From contig MNCI01004504.1 in the NCBI GenBank assembly GCA_015680685.1, positions 785,847 through 849,846 of the forward strand: a DNA stretch of 64,000 nucleotides. The letters run 5' to 3'. This stretch comes from Gnetum montanum. Its lineage: Eukaryota > Streptophyta > Gnetopsida > Gnetales > Gnetaceae. Within the stretch, counting starts at the first letter, position 1; each line of letters opens with the position of its first letter. The notes under the pieces are model-generated. The model was not told the origin of the DNA. It saw nothing but the letters and a program-made list of their open reading frames with translations, and made no database searches. This document shows, one piece after another, positions 23,831 to 33,560 of this stretch. A program made the position numbers and the translations under genes.

Positions 23831-24059
23831 CTTTTTGATCACTTTCCTGATGAATTCCTCTTTGTAGGTGTAGTAAATAATTAATTAACCATGGAGACAA
23901 ATTGGTATAGTAGCATTCTTACCTATCTCCTTACATAAGAAACACCACAAGAGTTAGATATTAAAAAGAAACAACAGTTTCTACACTGAGCCAAGTATTT
24001 CATGGAAATCAATTGGCATCTTTATAAGGTATGCTCCAATGGTGTGTTCTTGATGTAGA

Positions 24060-25170
24060 TAAATTACAAGTTCTCTAAGATGCTCATGAGGATCCTTGTG
24101 GGGGTCATTATGCTGGGAGACAAACAACCATTAAAATCTTTCTTGTAGGATATTATTGGCCTACATTGTTCCAGGATGCTTATCATTTCATCCAATCTTG
24201 TGAATGCTGCCAATGTGATTGGGGAATGACTGCTAGAATGGAGGGTCCACAATAATGGATTCAACCTTTAGAACCCTTCGACATATGGGAAATTGATTTT
24301 ATGGGGCCTATTATACCAATGTCCAATCGAAAAGCCTACATTGTTGTTGCTGTTGACTAATTCACAAAGTGGGCAGAAGCAGTTGTTGTTACAGATTGTA
24401 CATCATCTACTGCTACACGATTTATTCAAAAAAATCGTTAATAGGTTTGGTGTGCCTCATGCACTTATTTCTAACAATGGTACACACTTTACAGGTGTGA
24501 CTTTTCAAAAGTTGATGCAATGCTTAGGAGTGGAACACAAGCTGACTACACCATATCATCCTTAAGCGAATGGTCAAGCTGAAGTCACCAATGGAAGATT
24601 ATGAAAATATTAACGCGAACCATTAGCAAATATAAGCAAGATTGAAGGTCCAAACTGAATGATGCTCTTTAGGCATACTGCTCCACATGGAAACTCCCTA
24701 TAGGCTACTCTCCCTATGAGTTAGTGTACGATGAACTTCCAATGCTTCCTATTCAAGCTGAGCTCTGTACACTATCTACGGCATGTGATCTCAACCTTGA
24801 CCTTAATCTAGCATAGAAAGAATGATTGATGAACCTTAACTTGCTAGATGAAAACTGATTAGCCACCCTATCATCTAACAAACTGCACAAGGCCTTTAAC
24901 AAACAATGTCACGACCTAAGGTCTAGGAAAGTTAAATATCAACCAGGCGATAAGGTTCTATACTAAAATTCGACACATGTGCCACAACGAACTAAATTTC
25001 AAACATTGTGGGAAGGACCTTATATTATTCATGAATCTTTTCCTTCAAGGGCCATGATGATTTACAAACCTGAGAGCCTAGATAAGAAATTGTTGGTCAA
25101 CATCCAACAAACCAAACCTTTCCATGAGCCTAGAATAGCCAGTACCAATACTACCTCTGTTGGTGAATAA
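24060..25170 (+). pseudogene. Gyp-2 integrase
   Basis: H2C2 zinc finger at about 24,074-24,225: HEDPCGGHYAG, then CECCQCD. The catalytic core has the first D in IDFMGPI (24,291 onward). The second D is changed to N in ISNNGTHF (about 24,465-24,490), and the E lies in NGQAEVTN (about 24,570). [12 protein letters not shown] follows. The C-terminal domain holds YQPGDKVLY (about 24,940) and LWEGPYIIHE (about 25,005-25,035). A stop falls in the core (VVAVD then stop) and another after YHP. In the family this enzyme inserts the DNA copy and makes the five-base duplication. Confidence 0.85.
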
Positions 25171-27095
25171 CCCTTCTTGTTATTTTGGATCTCCTTCTTC
25201 CAACTCAGTTTTCAGGGAGATGGTCACCAATGCTAACCATTCTAAGCCCTAAGCTATTTTTGTATTTTTGTTTTACACATCTTTTCAATTTTACTTATTT
25301 TTTTTTTACACCATCATTCATATTTTTTTCTATTTCTTTGTTTGATTTACTTTCATTCATCATACAATAAGTGCTCATGATGGTGGATTGTACTATAATG
25401 GTGTTCATTGCTAATGTTTGGTTTTTACCTTTGACTTTTGATGTTAACACTAAGATATGGTTCTTTTGATAAAACAAGAAATGAGTCCACATTGTTCATT
25501 CATCCATTCAACTCTGTGGTCTTCCTTGGCTTTGGAACTGTACTATCCCTTTTTCTCAATAAACTTATTAATGAATTGGTGTCTAGGTATTCTTCAAACC
25601 AAGGAAGGACTCAATGGTTGAAAAGGGTGTGACTTCAAGGGGATTCGATACACTTGTGTTGGCTATTCTCCTGGGTACTTGGATGCTTTTTATGGGTTTT
25701 CTACCATTCCATCATTGACCAAACATCAGGAAGTTGAATGAATTAAATAAGTCTTTACATGGTATGGTTCTCACGTCAAAAATGGTGAGAATTCAAAGCA
25801 CACCCCTTAGATATAATAACAAAATATGGGCTACAAACACTAGTTATGACATTGGAAAGACATGTTACCCATGCTTGAAGGTTCCCTCTAACTAAGGCCC
25901 TTTCTCACTTCCTTCTTCTCTATCTTTCTCTCCTTGGAATGATGGTGACTCTATGAATGCATTCTTATTACTTCAAGAGGATGGGTTGGTCAAATGTGTT
26001 GATGCGAGGTCACTGAATGTGGTTTTTTTGAATCTGAATTTGGAATGAATTCTATTCAATCACCATAACCATATAATACACCAGGGACTTTACACAACCT
26101 TATTCTTGGTATTCCATTCCATTTTCTCCTCTCCTTCCATATTTCTTCCCATATTCCACCTCATTGCTAGTTTTATGATCAGTGTATATCTTGGTTGAGG
26201 CATTGTTCATCTTTGGTAACTTCTTGTGGGTAAGTTCTTAACCATTATTCCATACGTCATTCCTAGAGCCTATAGACTGTTTGGTTTGTAGGTCTGTTAG
26301 GGCATAAAAGGCATGAGCCTACTTTGGGAAGGACCCACTGACATTCCTTTATGGTACAATTGTTAAGTTATTTCCCTTAAACATTCTTTGCAATCAACCA
26401 TTTCTCGTTTCATCCCCATCCATGACATCCATTTTATTGGCTTCAGCATTGTTATTTCTCTTATCTTTTTTGTTCCTTCAATTTTTCCATCCTATTGCTA
26501 CTAGAGGTTTGCTCTTAGTTGTGGGGGCCCTGTTACAAATTTTTCCATTCTATTACCTATCTCACCCCTACACCTTGGGTAGTTATTAGTTAAAAACATC
26601 TAACCTAGTATTTGTCATACCCACAACCCAGCCAAGGTACTTCATATTAGGGCAAGGTATCAACTACATTGTATCTTATCTATTCTTGCTAATTCATGAT
26701 TGTGTTATGTGTGTAGATGATGACCATATGAACAATGGACTAGGATAGGAGGAAGCAGTTGAGATGGACTGGAGCAGGAGTAGTTATACAAGGAACATGC
26801 TTCATCACGTGGCTATGAATAAACAATGGAGTGCACATTTTTTACATCAGCAACAATGCACCTCATTCTCTTTTCTCTTTCTCTTTCTCTTGAAGTTGTT
26901 AGATGAGGGTCTAGATGTCATCTATGTACAGTGTTCACCATAATGGTTATCAATACCAATGTTGTAATATGTTTTTCGATCCATTCACTAGGAACTTTGA
27001 GTCTGTCACCCATGTCACCATCAGTTGTCATTTAGTTAATAATCCCATACCTTCCCAATATTTTCTAAGGAACTCGAGGATGAATTTTCATTTAG
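25171..27095 (+). other. Gyp-2 3' untranslated-type region
   Basis: About 1.9 kb between the end of integrase and the polypurine tract. It is homologous along its length to 51,106-53,050 of Gyp-3 in the other orientation. It is pyrimidine-rich at first (25,260-25,350), with a short hydrophobic open frame at 25,185-25,370 whose counterpart in Gyp-3 runs for 102 codons. No env domain is recognisable. A GTGGGGGCC block at 26,521 and stops in all frames argue for mostly non-coding sequence. Confidence 0.6.
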
Positions 27096-27098
27096 TCA

Positions 27099-27106
27099 TG
27101 GGGGTA
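27099..27106 (+). other. Gyp-2 polypurine tract
   Basis: TGGGGGTA sits directly before the right LTR start (TGATGAACC). Gyp-3 has TGGAGGTA at the same place. It is short but conserved, and its position decides the function. Confidence 0.6.
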
Positions 27107-27963
27107 TGATGAACCATGATATCAGGGCTGCGATATCACATCCATGATATCAGGTCCGTGATATCAGAGCTTGTTAAGTGATATCGGACATCCGATGTCG
27201 AAGCCTGTCTCGTCACCTATAAATAAGAGGCAGTCGCACTTGGTTTGGCAATAGGGTTAATTTAGTTTCTTAGTCCCTTACCCAAACTCTTGCACTTTTT
27301 CCTTCTCAGAGTTAGAATTATTTCTGAGTGCCCGCAGTAGGAGTCATAAAGTGAATGGATCTTTATTTAAGCATTGTGTACCTAAGCACACCTTGTGGCT
27401 GAAAATAAAGATGAACTTTGTGATAACCCTTGTAGCATTCAAAATAGATTATCTCTTACGCTTCATGCTATTTATAGTTATTTAATGCTTTTTGTAGTTA
27501 ATGAATGTTTTCTCTCTCACCCTGTTAATTCTCCCAAGTAAGCACACTCAATACGACCACTTCAAGCATGCATGGAACACTTGGTAAATCAGTAACAATT
27601 AGCATTTGGTAATCCCAGTAGTGCTACACTGGTTTAGGATGTGTACAACAAGTGGGAACAGATGCAAGTGTTAGGACTAGTTAGAGCATATTTGATTAGT
27701 TAAATTAAATTAGTTACTTAATTATTTCACTTCTCCCTTTTTAGCACCAGGACATAAAACATAAAAATATATAAAAATCATATACCTCAAGTTTACTGAA
27801 CCATACAATTATGCTATACAAGTGAGCTTGGGAAGACAATGATTAACTAACTTGTCCTTGTTATGTAAAGGTGCATAAGCACCTAGTCCTTGGAATTTAA
27901 TCGGATCATGCATGGATGCTTGTATTCATATGGTTGAGCGTAGGGATACCTCGCCACTTATCA
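27107..27963 (+). repeat. Gyp-2 3' LTR
   Basis: Starts TGATGAACCATGATATC and ends CACTTATCA. TATA box at 27,218-27,225. It aligns end to end with 18,078-18,881 apart from the two short blocks mentioned there. It is followed by the GCAAG duplication. Confidence 0.92.
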
Positions 27964-27968
27964 GCAAG
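27964..27968 (+). other. Target-site duplication of Gyp-2, right copy
   Basis: GCAAG, identical to 18,073-18,077. Copia-2 sequence resumes with AAAGGTAAATC. Copia-1 (minus strand, around 446-460) shows GCAAGCAAGGTAAGT at the same point without any insertion. Confidence 0.92.
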
Positions 27969-28426
27969 AAAGGTAAATCTCCATTCATTATATGAATCTT
28001 TTAAGACTATAATCCTTGGAAGCCAACCCTAAGCCTTATCCTATTAAAATATTTCTTTTCTACTAAGTATAGATGTCTACCAGGGGATGTCTCCTAGAAG
28101 ATGTCTTCTCTAAAAATGAAACCTCTTTATAGAGATGTCTACTCTAAAAATAAGATGTCTTTCTAATTTCTTTCCCAATGAGGTCAAGACATCTTCTTTT
28201 CAAATGAGATGTCCCCCTTTATTTTTTTAGTCATGGATGGGATGCCTTTTTTTTCAAAGAGACATCTTTTATTTTTTAAAAAACCCTTATTAAATGCTAC
28301 TATATAAATCCAAATCCTCTTTTTTTTCGTTCAAGCATAAGATGATACAAGGGAGATGACTAGAGATTTAAGGAGATGATTAGGGCTTAATCCTCAACTA
28401 TAATTAGTGCTTCCTTCCTTCAATCC
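27969..28426 (+). other. Copia-2 spacer between gag and the third ORF
   Basis: Holds no recognised gene. It is rich in AGATGTCT/GAGACATCT-like words (28,068-28,265), including TGTCTC at 28,088 and GAGACA at 28,259. Similar words recur in the LTRs of this family. Protease, integrase, RT and RNase H, which should lie here in a complete copia element, are absent. Confidence 0.55.
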
Positions 28427-30130
28427 ATGGCACACAAGAAGGTTGGGACATTTAGGCTGCTTCCTAGAAAAAGTAAGAAAGCAAGGGAAGCTTCTACAAA
28501 TGCTAATAACACCTACAAATCCTAGTTTCACTATGTTAGTTCCTAGCACTAGTTTGAGGTAAATCAAATTGTTTCTATTATTTTAGAATGTTTCCTTTCC
28601 TTCCCATAGCATAGGGAGAAGGAATTAATGAAGTTCTTTCAAATTTTAAATTAGATGACATCTATCTCCATGAATAATGTTGTGCCTGAAACTCTCATTA
28701 GAGAATTTTATTGTAATATTTTCATTACAAATGCATCTATTGGGGTGTTTACAAGTATGGTTGGGTGTTTTTATCTAGATTTGTCTCCTCAAGTTATAAA
28801 TGAAATTCTTAGTATTTCAAGTGCTGATGTGTTTTAGGTAACCATTCATTCTATGAGTGACATTTTCACAAATGGTGTAATTCCTATGTCACATGATGAA
28901 TTTTGCCATGCTTTGATAAGAGATTATATGTCTTTGAGTGATTGAAAAATTTATAGAAATTAGATATCTCTTAATGCTTTCATCTTGTCCCTCATTATGT
29001 TATACAATATCATTATCAATGAAGGAAGCTATAGCTATTTGTTTTCTTCCCAATTGTTTGCTTTGTACTACCTCCTTACAGGACAACCTTTGGACTTGGG
29101 CTTCATTCTTTGTCATGCTATGTTAGGAGCATTTATAAAGGAGAGAATCATTAGGCAACCAGTCCTCATTATCTTGTTGATTTGATAGAGGGGTGTATTG
29201 GTTCGTGACATGCCTTTGCTTAAAGACAAGAGGAGCATTAGCAAGTATGTAGCAAAGAGGGGCTCCACTCATGTAGATGAAATAGGACCTAGCACCAAGC
29301 CATATTAGCCAAAGAAGAAGAGGTTTTCATTTCCTTCTAGGGTCTCTCCATAGTTGAGGAGATCTAGATTAGTTAGTAGCTAGATGAGATCTTCTTTGAA
29401 GAAGATGATCAGGCCTTTTGCTCATATATTATGGATGATTAGCAGGAATCTCCCTTACCTCCATAAGAGAATTGATGTAGTAGGCATACCTCTTCCTCTT
29501 GATGGGTACCAATTTGAGGAGATCAAAACTCCTCCTATTTCAAATAGTGAGTAGGACACTGTTATTCCATCAAGACATTCAGCAGTAATTAGACATCCTT
29601 GTACCCATGACTTGGGCAATGAGTCAAATTTTGAGAAGCTTGTGACACCACCAACATGTGTCTAGAGGGAGCATTCAGATCCCATGAAGTTGAGACCAAG
29701 TCTTCATCATCAGAATGATGTTCCTAGGACTTTTGAGTAGCAGGGCATGACGAGTATCTTTTGGACCTCAGCTGAATGAATGCTAGCTGATTCCATCACC
29801 TAACAGAGGAAGGGAGCTTCCTCATATTTATAGTAGGCACCATCATAACTATCTCCACTAGCTTCATCTCATTTTTGAGTGAAGCTTCAACTGAGGAGAG
29901 CTCTAGTTTAGATACCATCTTTAGAGGAAGAGCAGCATGTATCTAGCACTAGCACCAACAATGATGACGAGGAGGAGGAGACCTATTGGCCTTCTTATAC
30001 TGTAGTTGTTTTAGAGGAGGATTTAGATGATGTTGCAAAGCTCAATGATTAGAGTATTGGGGTACTCTCTCTTCTATTTTATGATGTTCAAAAAGAGGAA
30101 GACAATTTTATTACTTGGATGTTGATATGA
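28427..30130 (+). pseudogene. Third ORF of SIRE-like Copia-2 (env-like position)
   Basis: From ATG 28,427 (MAHKKVGTFRLLPRK) a single reading frame can be followed for 567 codons to TGA 30,128-30,130. It has 24 internal stops, and I see no frameshift. Residues ~1-30 are basic. Residues ~75-260 (VVPETLIREFYCNIF, VGCFYLDLSPQVINEIL, LNAFILSLIMLYNI, FSSQLFALYYLLTGQPLDL) resemble the 'putative plant transposon protein' domain found in many plant element-derived proteins. A middle basic stretch holds PKKKRFSFPSR, and an acidic segment near residue 510 reads NNDDEEEETYW. It lies just before the polypurine tract and 3' LTR, where SIRE-type elements carry an env-like ORF. Of the stops, 18 are TAG, 4 TGA and 2 TAA. 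Function is unknown. The family assignment rests on position and partial domain similarity. Confidence 0.7.
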
Positions 30131-30180
30131 TGGCCATATGTGATTTTTGTGGCCCTATGTAATATGGAAACTTTATGGAT

Positions 30181-30418
30181 AGTTTATGCTTCCTATATCA
30201 TTTTTATTGCATTTTTATGGATTTTCCTTTATGTAGTATAGATTTTTTTTAGACTTCATGCGATTGATACCTTGCACCTTGTGGATAGTGTATTATGAGA
30301 GTTTATGCTTCCTATATCATTTGTTGTTGCATTTTTATGGATTTTTCTTTCCACATTATAGATTCATTTTAAGAATTCATGTGATTGATACCTTGCACCT
30401 TAAGATTTAGAGCCTTCA
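30181..30418 (+). repeat. Tandem duplication, period 119
   Basis: Two adjacent copies of a ~119 base block start at 30,181 and 30,300. Each begins AGTTTATGCTTCCTATATCA and ends with GATTGATACCTTGCACCTT. They lie between the third ORF and the polypurine tract of Copia-2. Nothing else is seen in 30,131-30,496. Confidence 0.8.
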
Positions 30419-30498
30419 TCCTATATCTTAATGTTTCTAGTTATTGTATTATTTATTGGTTTATTGACTCACCTATTTTCTTAAGTTTTGGAAATCAC

Positions 30499-30512
30499 CA
30501 AAAAGGTGGAGA
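30499..30512 (+). other. Copia-2 polypurine tract
   Basis: CAAAAAGGTGGAGA lies just before the 3' LTR, as in SIRE-like copia elements where A5GGxGGAGA precedes the LTR. It marks 30,517 onward as a 3' LTR. Confidence 0.7.
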
Positions 30513-30516
30513 TTTT

Positions 30517-31585
30517 TGACCTTTTGGTATGTCAAAACTTTAAGAAAAATGGAGAACAAGAATGTTGGTTATGAATGTTGATGATAAGAATAGGTACTCA
30601 AAATTTTGGACAAGGAATAAAGGGAGAATGGACAAGAATGAAGACTACAAGATACTACAAGGTTTTAGAGAAAGTTAATTCAACATACAAAAGCCTTGGG
30701 AACTAGAGCTTGAAAGTTTAGAAGACATCTCCAAGGATTAAAATATGTCTTAGCTAAGAAGAAGAAAGTCTCAAGAACATGTTTCTCAAAAAATATGAGA
30801 CATCTCCCCAAATATGTATCCTCAGAGATGTTCCACTTGCAAAGGAGACATCTCTCTAGATTTGAGGCTGAATTTAGAAAGATGTCCCAATCTTGAAGGA
30901 GACATCTACACTAGGTGTTAGATAGCTATTGCATGAATTCCAAGGCATTTTCAAAAAATCCAATGCTATAAGAAGACATCATTTTTTGGAAAATGAAGAA
31001 GTGAATGTGAATGTGAATGTGAATTATCTACATCAAGTTGATTTCATCTTTTGTACATGTGCACTTCATTGTCACATCATTTGTGTTCTTGTATTGATTA
31101 TTTGTACTGTACCTCAAAGTATAAGGACTTGTAATTTAGTTACATTTTATCCTTGTGTTTTTGTTTCTATTTTGTTGCTTTAGTGGGGTTGATGTGCTTC
31201 TTGCAAAAAGACATCGTAATTGATCTTGTTAGGATCCTATGGGATTGAGTGTTTGTGCAACATCAAAACACTCTAGGGTAAAGCTTAATTTGTAGAGGTT
31301 GTGGGATCCTTTAAACCACTTGCTTAGCTTACTTGGACCTTGCAACATTGAGTGGTTTCACAATGATAAAACACTCATGAGTGGAGCTTAGTGCTTGTAT
31401 AGGGTATGGTGCCCTTCAAACCACGTTTTTGAAAAACAAAGTTTGATGTTGTTCAAGGATTCTACCCTTCGAGTGTGAATGTACTAAAGTTGGGGAACCA
31501 CATAAAAATTAAGTCTAGTTTTTGTGGTTGTTAATTTTTTTTTGGGAAACTTATTCATCTCATGACCTTGGAAGCCTTGCAATCA
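30517..31585 (+). repeat. Copia-2 3' LTR
   Basis: Starts TGACCTTTTGGTATGTC and ends near CAATCA at 31,585. It is the direct-strand counterpart of the Copia-1 LTR (1,751-3,021), sharing its start, the GATAGCTATTGCATGAATTC block, blocks of TGTGGTTT/AAACCAC words and GGGGAACCACATAAA. Three GAGACA hexamers lie at 30,797, 30,845 and 30,899. The right end is uncertain by about 30 bases because Copia-1 differs there. Confidence 0.75.
31001..31024 (+). repeat. GTGAAT hexanucleotide microsatellite
   Basis: About four tandem copies of GTGAAT inside the Copia-2 LTR. The Copia-1 LTR lacks the run at the matching place, so it arose after the two copies separated. Confidence 0.7.
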
Positions 31586-31589
31586 AAGG

Positions 31590-32922
31590 TGTTATTTAAA
31601 CAAGGTTTAGGTGCTTTCTAGTCTCTAGCAACACCAAGGCCCAAATACCTCCAAATAAACTTAGTAGTTGTGAAATGTACTAGACGTGAGTATGTGTTTG
31701 TTGTTTTGAATGTTGAAATGGTTGGCTAATGTATAAAATTGTAATTGGCTATCATAAAAGAGATTTGGCTAACTTTGTTAAATATAGTGAGTTGTTGGAG
31801 ATTTCTATTTTGTTTAATCACTTAGTCTATATGATCCATAAAATACCTACTTGTAACAAATAAAATTTTATAAAAAAATTTGAGCACAATTCTACCAATC
31901 TACTTCTAATTTCCCCTAGAGTGAAAGTTCCATAAGAAAACTAGAAATGGAGCAAGATTCAATGGACATAGAAAGAGAAAGAAAATAAAGCAAATTTGTG
32001 TGGAATATCAAATATTTACACAAGATAAATTAACACAAGAAAACATTTTCAATAAAGCTATTCCCAATTTAATAACTACAAATTGTTCAAATTTTCACAT
32101 CTCAATAAGAAATTTCATAAAGACAATCTTATTATACTACCAAAAATTGTTGTGTAAACCACAAACTATGAGTCTCTATTTTGGCTAGTTAATAGATTTC
32201 AAAGATTACATTCAACAAACTTTCAAAAAATTTGAGAATTTTTTGATTAAATAGTAGGGAAATAAAATTTAAAAATAAAGAATCTATTTCAGTCTCATCA
32301 AAATACCAAATATTTTCCTAGCTCCTTTATGCTCAAAATAGGCAATTTAATTAAGACACTACTCTCAAATTGGTCTTGAGGCTTCCAACAACATGAGCTC
32401 TTCTATGGGAAATCTTAATAGGAGCCTAATATTGTGCAAAAATAGAGCTATAAAAGCAACCTAGGATAAATTCCAAAATTAAATGCTAAGCATGATACTA
32501 TCTAAACCATTAATTAAGTAACTTAAACAAAATAGGAAGAAATGAACTCACAGGATTAAAACAAAGTAGCCGAATTGATGTCTTCAACAAGCCATCTTAC
32601 AAGAATTCTTGAAATGTCTTTTCTCCAATCTTCCTTCCCTTTTTAATCAACCTTTGAAGGTCCTTATATAGTGACCTTAAGGTAGTTACAATAATCATGA
32701 GAAGTTATGCGTCTTACAAATATCTTAGGCATATAAATTTATAACCACCCTAGAAGTTATAACATCCATGAGAATTATGAGAAATTTAAGATATAGTTGC
32801 TAAGTGCTTCATTGGTAAAAATATCATAAAAGTTATCATATGAAGTTAAAATTTCCATAGAAATAAAAGGAATCATAGCCAAATTTACTCTTCATATAGC
32901 AAGTTGTACAAATAACCTATAA
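31590..32922 (-). repeat. NA-1 LTR, left copy (3' LTR)
   Basis: Aligns with 35,598-36,966 from TTTAGGTGCTT, AACACCAAGGCCCA, ACCTACTTGTAACAAATAAA and AGAAAACTAGAAAT through to the AACCTAT near its end. TATA-like TATATAA on the minus strand at 32,664-32,670. Starts directly after the Copia-2 LTR. Confidence 0.65.
32664..32670 (-). promoter_or_regulatory. TATA-like box in NA-1 left LTR
   Basis: TATATAA on the minus strand followed by GGACC. The right LTR has TATAAAAA at the matching place (36,741-36,748). This pair sets the orientation I give to the element. Confidence 0.4.
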
Positions 32923-33255
32923 ATTCTTCTTCTCCATTTTAAATTGAGTTTTTATTTAAGTGGAATCAAGTAAAGATATGATTGGAAGATAAAGGGAGAT
33001 AGCATATGCTTAGACCAAGTTTTTAAGTATGTGTGTGTATTCTATGATGCTAACCATTGTTAATTTGAACTATGAGCTTGTAGTTTGCAACAATTCACAA
33101 TTTCAATGTCTTGTTGATAAGCTTTACCAAGGTCATTGTTGGACATGTCAATAGAAATGATGCAGGCATCACCAATAATAGCTTCAAAAATTTTACCTTA
33201 CAACAATTCAGGATCAAGTTACCCAAATCCTTACACATATAGGATTCGATACCTC

Positions 33256-33560
33256 TTACTGTATGTCATCCATTCTACCTGCAACTACCATGGATGATGT
33301 CATTACAATTGAATTGTAATCAAAGCCCATTTCTGACAACATTCTAGAGCTAGATAGCATTGAGATGAAGATGGCAATGGCCTCTGCAGGAACAATGGTA
33401 GCCATAATGATGGTAGTGGAATGAGTACAAGAATCAGTAGCTAAGGCAGCAACGAAGCTCCCACGTCTTCTTGAAATTTTACTTACTGATGAAGAAACGA
33501 TTAGCAACACTACCATATGAAATGATTCCAGTTCTTTCCTGTTTAGTTGCAAGTCCATCA
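33256..33560 (-). pseudogene. Exon-like fragment of unknown gene inside NA-1
   Basis: On the minus strand an open frame of 100 codons spans this patch, which has more even base composition than its surroundings. It contains YGS-like then GSFVAALATDSCTHS, EAIAIFISMLSSSRMLSEMG and SMVVAGRMDDIQ, followed by CA/GTAAGA, which could be a splice donor. The internal SISKISRRR part follows a GTAAGT-like word. I do not recognise the gene. It could be a captured host exon or chance; residue composition (few lysines, many small residues) favours real ancestry. Confidence 0.3.

Larger units (their letters stand above)
18078..27963 (+). mobile_element. Gyp-2: full-length Ty3/gypsy element (Athila/Tat-like)
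   Basis: A 9,886 base element starts TGATGA and ends TTATCA. It contains a 5' LTR (804), a tRNA-Asp-type primer site, gag, protease, RT, RNase H, integrase, a ~1.9 kb 3' region, a short polypurine tract and a 3' LTR (857). Domain order and wording are those of the Athila/Tat branch. Every coding block is broken. By hand count over the first ~270 bases the two LTRs differ at about one base in eight, mostly by transitions, so the insertion is old. Gyp-3 is its sister copy. Confidence 0.93.
17285..31585 (+). mobile_element. Copia-2: SIRE-like copia element, split by Gyp-2
   Basis: After removing Gyp-2 (18,078-27,963 and one copy of its GCAAG duplication), the flanks join into gag tail, a ~460 base spacer, a 567-codon third ORF, a polypurine tract and a 3' LTR. 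No protease, integrase or RT lies between gag and the third ORF. Copia-1 shows the same gag-to-spacer junction without the insertion. The 5' end is lost at Chromo-1. The 3' LTR end is about 31,585. Confidence 0.75.

Noticed and set aside
25185-25370. Env gene of Gyp-2
   Set aside because: Only hydrophobic low-complexity sequence with a stop; no signal peptide, glycosylation pattern or known env motif, so not annotated as a gene.
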